From positions 26,142-90,141 of the forward strand of contig VTTJ01000013.1 in NCBI GenBank assembly GCA_008364785.1: a stretch of DNA of 64,000 nucleotides, given 5' to 3'. The position numbers and the translations under genes were made by a program. Origin of the DNA: Bacillus sp. BGMRC 2118 (lineage in GTDB: Bacteria; Bacillota; Bacilli; Bacillales; SA4). The notes under the pieces are model-generated. The model made no database searches. It saw nothing but the letters and a program-made list of their open reading frames with translations, and was not told where the DNA came from. This document shows, piece by piece, positions 17,613 through 26,288 of this stretch (positions are counted from its first letter, which is position 1; every line of letters begins with the position of its first letter).

Positions 17613-18333
17613 TCATTGTAACCTTTTATTAGATTACTATAACAACTCTCTTACAGAACAAGAGAAAGTACAGTTCGAAGAGCACATTACTTCATGCAAG
17701 AGCTGTCAAGAGGAATTGCAAGAATTAATAGCTATAACAGAAGATTTCCCATACCTATCAGCACCTATTGATCCTCCACAAGGAATGAAGAATCGTGTAT
17801 TATCTAATGTTTTTGAAGAAGGCGAACATTCTAAAGATAATACCGAAAAAGCCATTCACATTCTACCGAAACGAAAAAGGCGTTCCTTGTCTGTTGCTTC
17901 ACTTGCTGCAGCCTTACTTTTATCACTCATCGGAAATATTTATTTATATGGAGAAAGTCGCCAATCCTCAGAGCAGCTACAAGAAAAGGAATTAGCAACA
18001 TTAATTAAAGAGGTACAACTGTCTTCGACTACCAATAATACAATGATTGGTAAAGCATCACTTGTTGATAAAGATGGTGTGTTAAATGTAGTGCTTACAG
18101 CTGAGCAGTTACCCAAAACAAAAGGTGAAGAAGTATATCAAGTGTGGCTACTTGAAGACGGAAAGCCATATCGTGCGGGATCCTTTGTTCCAAATGATAA
18201 TGGTTCAGGCCTTGTGACATTTGAGATGAAGCTAGAAGGTAACCATGACTGGGATACGGTCGCTGTTACACTTGAACCAGATATTAATAGTAACACCCCT
18301 TTAGGAGATATTGTATTAGCCTCAGAATTATAA
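17602..18333 (+). CDS. anti-sigma factor with zinc-finger and RskA-type extracytoplasmic domain
   Basis: The 243-residue protein begins with an anti-sigma zinc motif, HCNLLLDYY...HITSCKSCQEEL (H-x3-C-x2-C at about residues 27-35). One membrane segment lies at about residues 94-114 (SLAALLLSLIGNIYLYGES). A C-terminal beta-rich domain (VYQVWLLEDGKPYRAGSFVPNDNGSGLVTFEM) matches the anti-sigma-K RskA family. It should hold the sigma factor at the membrane until a signal removes it. The start is GTG, placed after GGAGGG. Confidence 0.88.
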   Translation: MVSNHCNLLLDYYNNSLTEQEKVQFEEHITSCKSCQEELQELIAITEDFPYLSAPIDPPQGMKNRVLSNVFEEGEHSKDNTEKAIHILPKRKRRSLSVASLAAALLLSLIGNIYLYGESRQSSEQLQEKELATLIKEVQLSSTTNNTMIGKASLVDKDGVLNVVLTAEQLPKTKGEEVYQVWLLEDGKPYRAGSFVPNDNGSGLVTFEMKLEGNHDWDTVAVTLEPDINSNTPLGDIVLASEL

Positions 18334-18337
18334 CCAG

Positions 18338-18364
18338 AAGAGTGAACTTACTAAGTTCACTCTT
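18338..18364 (+). terminator. terminator of the sigma/anti-sigma operon
   Basis: AAGAGTGAACTT pairs perfectly with AAGTTCACTCTT around a three-base loop, followed by CTTTG. Confidence 0.8.
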
Positions 18365-18382
18365 CTTTGTAGAATGAAAAAA

Positions 18383-18403
18383 GGGCAGTATTTCTACTGC
18401 ACC
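18383..18403 (-). terminator. terminator of the sortase operon
   Basis: On the minus strand GTGCAGTA-gaaa-TACTGCC is followed by CTTTTTTCATT, directly downstream of the sortase stop codon. Confidence 0.8.
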
Positions 18404-18414
18404 TTAACTCTTCA

Positions 18415-19041
18415 TCACTTCTTTAAAGTTGTATATATCACCAAACGTTCTTTGTGAGTTTGTTGCACTCTATCGAATTCCCCACTACACGTTATTAAAT
18501 TCAACTGACTGGAATAGGAGAAATCGAATATATCTTCTACGGGTGCTTCTTTTCTTGGATAGCTTTTCATATTTGTTACCACAAAAACTTTAGACTCACC
18601 CTTTACACCTGTCACTGTAATTTCATCACCTATTTTTAATTGATCAAGTTTATAAAAAACAGCAGGGCCAGTCTTACTGTCAACATGACCTGCCATCACA
18701 GCATTTCCCCTTTCTCCAGGCATAGGGCCAGGCTCAAACCATCCAACAGTGTCCATTCCCTTCGGTACTTCCATTTCACCATTGTCTGTTCGTCCGACCT
18801 TTTCTATCTTCGTCTTAACACCAATAGCAGGAATTTCAATCATCTTCGGCTCTATTCCAACGAACTCCTCTCTTAATGCCCCATTAGGGGTAATATCTTT
18901 TGAAGTTACTTTAGCATCTACTCTTGTAACAGCAGAAGGTTGTTTTTCCGTTTGATGAGACAACTCTGTATCTGCATGACTTCCACAACCAAAGAGAAAT
19001 GTCATGAAAAGTATACTCAATAGTTGATAAAGCTTACGCAC
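18415..19041 (-). CDS. class F sortase, lipoprotein-type N terminus
   Basis: The 208-residue protein has an N-terminal signal with lipobox-like LFGC (residues 16-19). The sortase barrel is short, with catalytic His in AVMAGHVDSKTG, Cys in LNLITCSG and Arg in KERLVIY. Class F sortases attach surface proteins to the cell wall. The start is taken as GTG 19041 after AGGAGG; a longer open frame upstream would spoil the signal peptide. It follows the gene for an MPKTG-ending surface protein by 59 bases, so the two form an enzyme-substrate pair. Confidence 0.88.
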   Translation of the reverse strand: MRKLYQLLSILFMTFLFGCGSHADTELSHQTEKQPSAVTRVDAKVTSKDITPNGALREEFVGIEPKMIEIPAIGVKTKIEKVGRTDNGEMEVPKGMDTVGWFEPGPMPGERGNAVMAGHVDSKTGPAVFYKLDQLKIGDEITVTGVKGESKVFVVTNMKSYPRKEAPVEDIFDFSYSSQLNLITCSGEFDRVQQTHKERLVIYTTLKK

Positions 19042-19100
19042 CTCGAACTCGCCTCCTATTGATAAGAAAAGGAGGGAATTTCCCTCCTCCTTCATAGTAA

Positions 19101-20465
19101 TTATCTATTATCTAGTTTTCTACTAAGGACAAAGCCTACAGCTAATGTTGCCAGTGTTGTCAGTGCTAGAAACCACATAAATGGAGATACATTTCCACTC
19201 ATCCCACCAAGTCCTGTTTTTGGCATATCAGAAGGCATTTCACTGTGGAATTTATCAGGAAATTGGTCAACAATTGCTCCTGAAAGTCCCTTCGCTACCT
19301 CAAACATATGATTATAGGCTTCATGTGCTGTTTGATAAGTAGTGGTATAATCCTTTTCCACATAACTGTTAAAAGCTAAAAGAAGTTCATCGACGTGCAT
19401 CTTTAGACCTTCTTCAAGAGCTGCAGCTGGTAATCTACCTTCTGTTGCTGTTTCAAGAAACTTTGCTTGTTTCACGCGGTACTCATCAAGTTCTTTTAAT
19501 GCCTTTTCTTTACTTGCTTCATCTTTTGCACCCGTTGCTACAACATAATCTACAAAATATCCGATATGGCTACTCCAAATTTCCTTGAATTGAGCTGCCC
19601 CCTCTTTACCATATACCGATTCAATTGCTTTTGATAAATCTTCTGTATTTTTATTTAAGGCATCTGAAGCAGCTTCAAAATCATCGGCACCATCAATTCC
19701 TTTTTGCATGGCTAGTATCGCAAGTGCAGCATGCTCAGCTAATAGATGATTTAATGTTGAGCGAAGTTCTGCAGCTGGAGTTGCAACACTCGTATTCTCA
19801 AATTTGTCAGGAAATTGCTCGGTAATTGCCCATGATAATCCTTTACTAAAACCAAACATATGATGAAGAGATTCACGCACACTATCATACGTCTTATCAA
19901 AATCATCTGCTACATAGTTGTCAAACGCCCAGAGAAGCTGATTGATATGAACCTTTAAACCTTCCTCTAGTTCGTTTGCTTTTAATTTGCCACCTGTAGC
20001 TGTTTCAAAAAATGCTGCCTGTTCTACACGATATTGATCAAGGTCTGCTAGTGCTTTATCCTTTGCAGCTTGATCGTTAGCACCGGTTGCCTTTACATAA
20101 TCCACAAAATATCCAATGTGACTACTCCAGATCGTTTTGAATTGAGCCGCTCCTTCTGCACCATATACAGTTTCAACTGCTTTTGCTAAGTTTTCAGTAT
20201 TTTGGTTTAACGCTCCTGCCACTGCTTCGAAATCACCACTACCATCAATTCCTTTTTGCATAGCTACTACCGCTAAGTATGCGTGTTCTGATAACAAAGC
20301 ATCAAGTGCTGCCCTTAATTCGGTTGCAGGTGTGCTTACAGATGGTGCTTCCATCGTATGTGTTGCAGTCCCATGCCCGTTCCCATGTGCACTAACCATA
20401 CTGGTTGTAGGAATTAATAATGATACACTTAGTGGAATTGCAAGTAATGATTTTTTTAAGTTCAT
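19101..20465 (-). CDS. two-repeat helical surface protein with MPKTG sorting signal
   Basis: The 454-residue protein has a Sec signal peptide (cleavage near SMVSA-HG), two consecutive repeats of about 175 residues (roughly 45-218 and 220-395), and a C-terminal sorting signal: MPKTG near residue 414, a hydrophobic segment and the basic tail RKLDNR. The repeats share LRAALDALLSEHA/LRSTLNHLLAEHA, IWSSHIGYFVDYV and HHMF/NHMF. Conserved histidines on predicted helices suggest a four-helix bundle able to bind metal; that is inference. It is probably the substrate of the adjacent sortase. I do not recognise the repeat family. Confidence 0.85.
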   Translation of the reverse strand: MNLKKSLLAIPLSVSLLIPTTSMVSAHGNGHGTATHTMEAPSVSTPATELRAALDALLSEHAYLAVVAMQKGIDGSGDFEAVAGALNQNTENLAKAVETVYGAEGAAQFKTIWSSHIGYFVDYVKATGANDQAAKDKALADLDQYRVEQAAFFETATGGKLKANELEEGLKVHINQLLWAFDNYVADDFDKTYDSVRESLHHMFGFSKGLSWAITEQFPDKFENTSVATPAAELRSTLNHLLAEHAALAILAMQKGIDGADDFEAASDALNKNTEDLSKAIESVYGKEGAAQFKEIWSSHIGYFVDYVVATGAKDEASKEKALKELDEYRVKQAKFLETATEGRLPAAALEEGLKMHVDELLLAFNSYVEKDYTTTYQTAHEAYNHMFEVAKGLSGAIVDQFPDKFHSEMPSDMPKTGLGGMSGNVSPFMWFLALTTLATLAVGFVLSRKLDNR

Positions 20466-20661
20466 GTTTAAATACTCCCTTTCCTATAAGTAAATTAGGT
20501 GATTTTTTTACGTTTCATATAGGCTAACGAAGAGTATTTTAATTTGGATCACTTTTTTTAAAAAAAGTTTTTCTAATTTTATCTATAATAATGAAGAACG
20601 ATTCAACACACGTTACAAACTATTAACATCACTAGTATTGATTATTACATATAAGTATTTT

Positions 20662-20687
20662 ACTATATAAGCAGTTGGTTATATAGT
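20662..20687 (+). promoter_or_regulatory. probable ArsR operator
   Basis: Inverted repeat ACTATATAA-N8-TTATATAGT, ending 15 bases before the arsR start codon. Dyads of this kind in ars promoters bind the ArsR dimer; arsenite release derepresses the operon. Confidence 0.75.
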
Positions 20688-20702
20688 AAATGAGGTGAAA
20701 TC

Positions 20703-21038
20703 ATGCAAATTGAATTAGAAAATGCAGCTATAATCCTTAAGCTATTAGGTGATAAAACGAGGTTAACTATGATAAAAATGCTTGATCATAGTGATTGTTG
20801 CGTGTGTGAGTTTGTAGAAATATTCAAGACTAGTCAGCCCGCAATCAGCCAGCATCTTCGAAAATTAAAGGATGTAGGACTCGTGCGAGAAACACGAAAG
20901 AGTCAGTGGATTTTTTACTCTCTCAACAAAGAAAGTGACGATTATCCATTTCTGAAGAATATTTTAGATACTCTTCCTCCACAGAATCATCGTCTGCAGC
21001 AGTTAGAAAAACAGGGATTACGGATAACGTGTCAGTAA
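20703..21038 (+). CDS. arsR: arsenical resistance repressor ArsR
   Basis: The 111-residue winged-helix repressor carries the arsenite-binding motif CCVCEF in the first recognition region (about residues 36-41) and the helix-turn-helix TSQPAISQHLRKLKDVGLVRE. It heads arsR-arsB-arsC, which are in one direction with short gaps. Length and motif are typical. Confidence 0.93.
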   Translation: MQIELENAAIILKLLGDKTRLTMIKMLDHSDCCVCEFVEIFKTSQPAISQHLRKLKDVGLVRETRKSQWIFYSLNKESDDYPFLKNILDTLPPQNHRLQQLEKQGLRITCQ

Positions 21039-21056
21039 TAGTAAGGGGGAAACACA

Positions 21057-22352
21057 TTGGTTTCAACAATATTAGCATTATTTATTTTTTTACTAACACT
21101 TGTACTAGTCATCTGGCAGCCTAAAAATTTATCAATAGGTTGGTCTGCCATTGGTGGGGCCATATTAGCGTTAGTAGTGGGTGTTGTATCATTTCAGGAC
21201 GTGATCGATGTAACCGGAATCGTGTGGAATGCTACCTTAACCTTTGTTGCACTAATTATCATTTCATTAATACTAGATGAGATTGGATTTTTTGAATGGT
21301 CTGCCTTACACATGGCTCGCTATGCGAAAGGTAGCGGTATGAAAATGTTCCTTTTAGTTACACTACTAGGAGCAATCGTGTCCGCCTTTTTTGCGAATGA
21401 CGGGGCTGCTCTCATTCTAACGCCTATCGTACTAGCAATGGTTCGAGCACTCAAATTTAAGGATCGTATGATTTTACCCTTCATTATGGCAAGTGGGTTT
21501 ATCGCAGATACCACTTCTCTCCCACTCGTCGTAAGTAACTTAGTTAATATCGTTTCCGCTGACTTCTTTAACATCGGTTTTGTTGAATATGCGAGCAGAA
21601 TGATTGTACCGAACTTTTTCGCATTAGGTGCTAGTATTTTAGTGTTGTTCTTATATTTCCGAAAAAGCATTCCTTCTTCTTTTGATGAAAGTGGTTTAAA
21701 AGCACCGAAAGAGGCCATCAAAGACGAGAAAATGTTTAAGCTATCATGGTTTGTGTTAGGTATATTATTAATTGGATATTTTGCTAGTGAAACTACCGGC
21801 ATTCCTGTATCTATTATTGCTGGCATTGTTGCGATTGCCTTTTTAGTGATTGCAAGAAGCAGCTCTGCTGTTAATACGAAACATGTGTTAAAGGGTGCAC
21901 CATGGGCGATCGTCTTTTTCTCCATCGGGATGTATGTTGTTGTGTACGGTTTACGAAACGAAGGATTAACAGACTTACTTGCACAACTCATACAAGTTGC
22001 AGCAGATCAAGGACTATTTGTTGCAACGATTTCAATGGGCTTTATCGCTGCGATTCTTTCATCAGTCATGAACAATATGCCAACAGTTATGATTGATGCA
22101 CTTGCCATTGCAGATACGAATACAACTGGAATCATGAGAGATGCACTAATTTACGCTAACGTAATTGGTTCTGATTTAGGACCGAAAATAACACCAATTG
22201 GTTCACTTGCAACATTATTATGGCTTCATGTCCTTTCTACAAAAGGAGTGAAAATATCATGGGGCTACTACTTGAAAGTAGGTATTGTATTAACAGTTCC
22301 AACATTATTCATCACATTAGTTGGTCTATATCTTTGGTTATTACTCATTTAA
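21057..22352 (+). CDS. arsB: arsenite efflux permease ArsB
   Basis: A 431-residue protein of the ArsB/NhaD ion transporter superfamily, with eleven or twelve membrane helices and the conserved FFANDGAALILTPIVLAMV near residue 110 and NNMPTVMIDALA near residue 340. It expels arsenite (and antimonite). The TTG start at 21057 follows AAGGGGGAAACACA. It lies 18 bases after arsR and 13 before arsC. Confidence 0.93.
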   Translation: MVSTILALFIFLLTLVLVIWQPKNLSIGWSAIGGAILALVVGVVSFQDVIDVTGIVWNATLTFVALIIISLILDEIGFFEWSALHMARYAKGSGMKMFLLVTLLGAIVSAFFANDGAALILTPIVLAMVRALKFKDRMILPFIMASGFIADTTSLPLVVSNLVNIVSADFFNIGFVEYASRMIVPNFFALGASILVLFLYFRKSIPSSFDESGLKAPKEAIKDEKMFKLSWFVLGILLIGYFASETTGIPVSIIAGIVAIAFLVIARSSSAVNTKHVLKGAPWAIVFFSIGMYVVVYGLRNEGLTDLLAQLIQVAADQGLFVATISMGFIAAILSSVMNNMPTVMIDALAIADTNTTGIMRDALIYANVIGSDLGPKITPIGSLATLLWLHVLSTKGVKISWGYYLKVGIVLTVPTLFITLVGLYLWLLLI

Positions 22353-22365
22353 AGGAGAATCAATC

Positions 22366-22785
22366 ATGTCTAAAAAAACAATTTATTTCTTATGTACAGG
22401 TAATTCATGTAGAAGCCAAATGGCAGAGGGTTGGGCGAAGAAACATTTAGGTGAAGAGTGGGATGTAAAAAGTGCAGGTCTTGAAGCACATGGCTTAAAT
22501 CCGAATGCTGTAAAAGCAATGAAGGAGGCTGGAATTGATATCTCCACTCAGACTTCTGACACAATTGATCCTGAAATATTAAATAATACTGATTTAGTGG
22601 TGACATTATGTGGCCATGCGGCAGACCATTGTCCCGTTACACCACCACACATTAAACGTGTACACTGGGGCTTTGATGACCCAGCTAAAGCAGAAGGTAC
22701 AGACGAAGAAAAGTGGGCCATGTTCCAACGTGTACGTGATGAAATTGGGGATCGCATTAAACGTTTTGCTGACACAGGAGAATAA
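22366..22785 (+). CDS. arsC: thioredoxin-coupled arsenate reductase ArsC
   Basis: The 139-residue enzyme has the low-molecular-weight phosphatase loop CTGNSCRSQ at residues 10-18 (nucleophile Cys10) and the two resolving cysteines in VVTLCGHAADHCP. It reduces arsenate to arsenite, which ArsB exports. Length equals that of the B. subtilis enzyme. The start is the ATG after AAAGGAG. Confidence 0.96.
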   Translation: MSKKTIYFLCTGNSCRSQMAEGWAKKHLGEEWDVKSAGLEAHGLNPNAVKAMKEAGIDISTQTSDTIDPEILNNTDLVVTLCGHAADHCPVTPPHIKRVHWGFDDPAKAEGTDEEKWAMFQRVRDEIGDRIKRFADTGE

Positions 22786-22786
22786 T

Positions 22787-22821
22787 AAAAAACGACGAGC
22801 TTTTTTTAGCTCGTCGTTTTT
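22787..22821. terminator. bidirectional terminator after arsC
   Basis: AAAAAACGACGAGCT and AGCTCGTCGTTTTT form a long stem around a T-rich loop. It also overlaps the last codons of the convergent membrane protein gene. Confidence 0.9.
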
Positions 22822-23399
22822 GCATTTATCATAATTGTCACCTTAGCAATCTTCCTCATTTCTACCTTTAATAAAAATAAGGTTATTAAATAAATAATTA
22901 TGAAAAAAGCTGGTATTAACACAAAAGCCTGTTCCATCCAATATTGGCCAATAACCGAAGAAGTAAGAACTGTTGCAATCGTTTGGAACAAATACGTTTT
23001 ACTCTTGTAAATTGCCACATATGGTAAGAAATGCGCTCCAGTTAAAACTCCTAGAACAAAGGGTATCCACTCAGGCTTGTTGAAAGCCAGGAGAATGACA
23101 ATAGGAGCAAAGAAAATTTGAATGCCTCCTACTAATCCACCAATTGCGGAAAGAGGATTATGACTTGCCAAAAAGTTAACAGATAATAACTTTGCTAGCA
23201 AAATTCCTAAAGGAAAGACCAGTCCAACTCCGAATATGTAAACCCAAACAAGAACCTCTAGCTCAAGGATAAAAGAGCTGATTAGAGTAACGAGCCAAAA
23301 TATTATCCCTGCCAGGAACATTGGATAGCCTTTTTGTGCATGTTTGGCTAGATCTAATTGAAGTTCCTCATAATTCATTTTGGTTATAGCCTTTTCCAT
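22806..23399 (-). CDS. membrane protein, DUF7010-like
   Basis: The 197-residue protein has six predicted membrane segments after an amphipathic N terminus (NYEELQLDLAKHAQKGYPMFLAG). The overall pattern recalls the DUF7010 family; no function is known. The last codons run through the arsC terminator hairpin. It stands alone with the start ATG at 23399. Confidence 0.65.
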   Translation of the reverse strand: MEKAITKMNYEELQLDLAKHAQKGYPMFLAGIIFWLVTLISSFILELEVLVWVYIFGVGLVFPLGILLAKLLSVNFLASHNPLSAIGGLVGGIQIFFAPIVILLAFNKPEWIPFVLGVLTGAHFLPYVAIYKSKTYLFQTIATVLTSSVIGQYWMEQAFVLIPAFFIIIYLITLFLLKVEMRKIAKVTIMINAKTTS

Positions 23400-23739
23400 T
23401 TACCTCACTCCTAGTATTCTACTTATCTATCCTAACGATAAGGGAATATCCTTTTGTTTACAAGAATATTTTCCCAGTATGGTTCTATTTACTGTAAAAC
23501 GCATGATAGCTTAGACTTTTGTCTTTATCATTGGCTATGTTAATGATATAGATTGATTATGATAAACAAAATCTCGCTAGTCATAAGGTAGCGAGTTCGT
23601 TATGAAGGACAAAATTGGATAATGATAAAATTAGCTTTCGAATCATCAAAATACACAATGATTGGCACTAAAATTGCTCAGGACATAAAAGCTCTGAGCG
23701 TATATTATACATTGGCTTATTGAACGAACGTCACATTTT
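23400..23739. other. intergenic region with hairpins, no gene seen
   Basis: No convincing reading frame on either strand. It contains two hairpins, CTCGCTA/TAGCGAG (23573-23595) and GCTCAG/CTGAGC (23676-23699). Each is followed by a T-rich run on the minus strand, so they could end transcription of the small gene at 23740-24009. Confidence 0.6.
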
Positions 23740-24009
23740 TCACTTATATATTCCCAAGATGGATAGAAAAATACATATAACTGCTGAAGTAAATAATATG
23801 ACAGAAGTTACAAGACTTCTCCTAAATTTAATACCATATGCACAAAAAAAGATTGCCGCAGCTAATTTAGAGCAGCTTTGAACATAACCATTATTTGAAA
23901 AAAATGAACTGCTAAAAATAATTGAAATAAGCAAAGTTGTAGAAATTAGTATTTTAAACCACAAAGGCTCTTTCAGAAATTGTTTAATCATAAATTTTAT
24001 CCTTTGCAT
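23740..24009 (-). CDS. small membrane protein of unknown function
   Basis: An 89-residue protein with a basic N terminus (MQRIKFMIKQFLKEP) and two or three hydrophobic segments. GGGAG lies upstream of the ATG and terminator-like hairpins lie downstream, so it is probably expressed. No family was recognised. Confidence 0.5.
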   Translation of the reverse strand: MQRIKFMIKQFLKEPLWFKILISTTLLISIIFSSSFFSNNGYVQSCSKLAAAIFFCAYGIKFRRSLVTSVILFTSAVICIFLSILGIYK

Positions 24010-24309
24010 AACGGTATGACTCCCTTCAATACACTTTCGCTTCTATTTAAGCATATGATGTATTCTTAAAAAGTAATACGTAGCTTTTTCAATGTTCGTA
24101 GTTAACAGAAATACTTGTTCATTAGATATACCTCTTTTGTAGTGGAGCCACCACGTTTCCTTTCCGGTCATTAGAAACTCTCCAAAAAATCGGCTTCATC
24201 CACTTTAGCAATTCCTTCAAATGACTTAATCAACCAAGAACTTTAACATAGCATTATCATTCAAAAAAAGACCGTAAGCTGTTACACTCACGATCTCTCT
24301 ACTAATCTA
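24010..24309. other. intergenic region, catalase terminator only
   Basis: No reading frame worth naming. The katA terminator lies at its low end: on the minus strand AGATCGTGAGT pairs with AGCTTACGGTCT, followed by TTTTTTTGAA (24263-24296). Confidence 0.6.
24269..24296 (-). terminator. terminator of the catalase gene
   Basis: An eleven-pair stem with G-U pairs and a six-base loop, followed on the minus strand by a run of seven T. Confidence 0.8.
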
Positions 24310-25764
24310 TTATTTTACTTCTTCAGGTACCCCTAAACCTAGACCTTCAGCAATACGAGTTCCGTACTCAGGGTCTGCCTTAAAGAAGTGACCAATTTGA
24401 CGAAGTTTAATTTCATCACTTTCAACTGGCTTCATTGCTCCAACAATTGTGTTTACTAGGCGTGTGCGCTCTTCTTCACTCATTAATCGGTATAAGTCAC
24501 CAGCTTGAGTGTAGTGATCGTTATGATCATACGCTACGCTATCAGCTACACCCGTTACAGCAAATGGTGCAATCTTATCTTCTGGAGACTCTTTTGGTCC
24601 ACCTAGGCTGTTTGGCTCATAGTATACTGAGCTTCCACCATTGTTATCAAAGCGCATTTGACCATCACGTTGGTAGTTGTTTACTTCCACGCGCGCACGG
24701 TTGATTGGTAATGCCTGATGGTTTGCTCCAACACGGTAACGATGTGCATCATGGTAAGCAAATAAACGACCTTGAAGCATCTTATCAGGAGATACATCTA
24801 CACCTGGTACTAGAGTCCCTGGAGAGAATGTAGCCTGTTCTACTTCTGCAAAGTAGTTTTCTGGATTACGGTCTAATACCATACGACCTACTTCAATTAG
24901 TGGGTAGTCCTTTTGAGACCAAGTTTTTGTTACATCAAATGGATCAAAGCGATATGTGTTCGCATCTTCTAACGGCATGATTTGAACATATAGCTTCCAT
25001 GCTGGGAAGTCACCATTTTCAATTGCATTGAATAGATCTTCTGTGTGGTAATCTGGGTTTTCACCCGCGATTTTTTCTGCTACAGCTGGGTCTAGGTTCT
25101 TCACACCTTGCTCAGTTCTAAAGTGGTACTTAATCCATACCCCTTGACCTTCCGCATTTACCCATTTGAATGTATGACTACCATAACCATGCATATGGCG
25201 AAGTGTCGCAGGAATACCACGATCACCCATTAAGTATGTAACCTGGTGTAATGATTCTGGTGATAAAGACCAGAAATCCCATACAGCATTTGGATTCTTT
25301 AAGTGTGTTTGTGGATGGCGCTTTTGTGTATGAATGAAATCAGGAAACTTAATTGCATCGCGAATAAAGAAAATTGGTGTGTTGTTACCAACGATGTCAT
25401 AGTTACCTTCTTCAGTATAAAATTTCACTGCAAATCCACGTGGGTCACGTACTGTATCAGCAGAACCATTTTCCCCAGCCACTGTAGAGAAACGAATGAA
25501 TAGTGGAGTGCGCTTTCCAACTCCGTTAAATAATTTAGCTTTTGTATAGTTAGAAATATCATTTGTTACTTCGAAATATCCGTGAGCTCCAGCACCTTTA
25601 GCATGAACGACACGCTCAGGAACACGCTCTCTATTAAAATGTGCTAATTTCTCAAGTAGGTGAACATCTTGAATTAATGTAGGTCCACGATGACCGGCTG
25701 TAATAGAATTTTGGTTGTCCCCAACAGGAGCACCCCAACTAGTAGTAAGTTTTTGATTACTCAT
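24310..25764 (-). CDS. katA: vegetative heme catalase
   Basis: The 484-residue monofunctional catalase has the active-site His in RERVPERVVHAKGAGAHGYFEVT and the heme-ligand Tyr in RLFAYHDAHRYRVGANH. It converts hydrogen peroxide to water and oxygen in the cytosol. The start is ATG 25764 (MSNQKLTTSWG) after AGAGGTG. A perfect PerR box lies upstream, so peroxide induction is expected, as for KatA of B. subtilis. Confidence 0.95.
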   Translation of the reverse strand: MSNQKLTTSWGAPVGDNQNSITAGHRGPTLIQDVHLLEKLAHFNRERVPERVVHAKGAGAHGYFEVTNDISNYTKAKLFNGVGKRTPLFIRFSTVAGENGSADTVRDPRGFAVKFYTEEGNYDIVGNNTPIFFIRDAIKFPDFIHTQKRHPQTHLKNPNAVWDFWSLSPESLHQVTYLMGDRGIPATLRHMHGYGSHTFKWVNAEGQGVWIKYHFRTEQGVKNLDPAVAEKIAGENPDYHTEDLFNAIENGDFPAWKLYVQIMPLEDANTYRFDPFDVTKTWSQKDYPLIEVGRMVLDRNPENYFAEVEQATFSPGTLVPGVDVSPDKMLQGRLFAYHDAHRYRVGANHQALPINRARVEVNNYQRDGQMRFDNNGGSSVYYEPNSLGGPKESPEDKIAPFAVTGVADSVAYDHNDHYTQAGDLYRLMSEEERTRLVNTIVGAMKPVESDEIKLRQIGHFFKADPEYGTRIAEGLGLGVPEEVK

Positions 25765-25842
25765 TAAAATCACCTCTTATTTTATTTGAACTTGTATCAC
25801 TTCTATAATGATAACACTTCTCACTAAAAAATCAATACTATT

Positions 25843-25857
25843 TTATAATAATTATAA
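25843..25857 (-). promoter_or_regulatory. PerR box upstream of katA
   Basis: TTATAATAATTATAA matches the 7-1-7 PerR consensus TTATAATNATTATAA at every position. A weaker match (CTATAAT-G-ATAACAC, 25803-25817) lies closer to the gene. PerR represses until its regulatory metal site is oxidised by peroxide. Confidence 0.93.
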
Positions 25858-25873
25858 AAAAGATATGAGTAGA

Positions 25874-26288
25874 AATAACCGAATATTCCACCTCTTACTT
25901 CTACCACTCTTTAATACCCACATGTCCACATATTAAACTATTAATGATCTATTTAATTTATGACAAAAAAATAGAGCTAAGACAGCTCTATTACTCAGTG
26001 CTCCAAAAGTTAACCCTGAATTACTCTTCCTTTATTAAATTATCCATAGCTTTTTTTGAGCAAGGTCGAGTTTCGTGTTTCTACCTTCCCACTTTTACGA
26101 AATTGTACTATGTCTTGCCATCTTAGTATACTCATAATAAAGAAAGTTCTCCATTTTCATATAGAACATCATAAATGATAATCGTAACTTAATAATTCTA
26201 TTCTACGTTAGTAGTGACATGCTATTTTACTTACTACTTCGTTTATATTTTTTTCTTTTATTACTGAAAATAGTAGAACACCCATTCC
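25874..26288. other. intergenic region with terminator and decayed coding traces
   Basis: A hairpin AATAGAGCT/AGCTCTATT (25970-25992), followed on the minus strand by TTTTTGTC, is a good terminator. It may serve the sigma/anti-sigma operon ending at 26289. Between them the minus strand holds short coding-like pieces in two frames (an ATG at 26160 and a second piece ending at 26021), too short and broken to call a gene. Confidence 0.5.
25970..25992 (-). terminator. rho-independent terminator
   Basis: A nine-base perfect stem with a five-base loop, then TTTTTGTC on the minus strand. Confidence 0.7.

Noticed and set aside
22321..22365. N-terminal extension of ArsC
   Set aside because: It lies within the end of arsB; the ATG at 22366 has AAAGGAG and gives the standard 139-residue enzyme.
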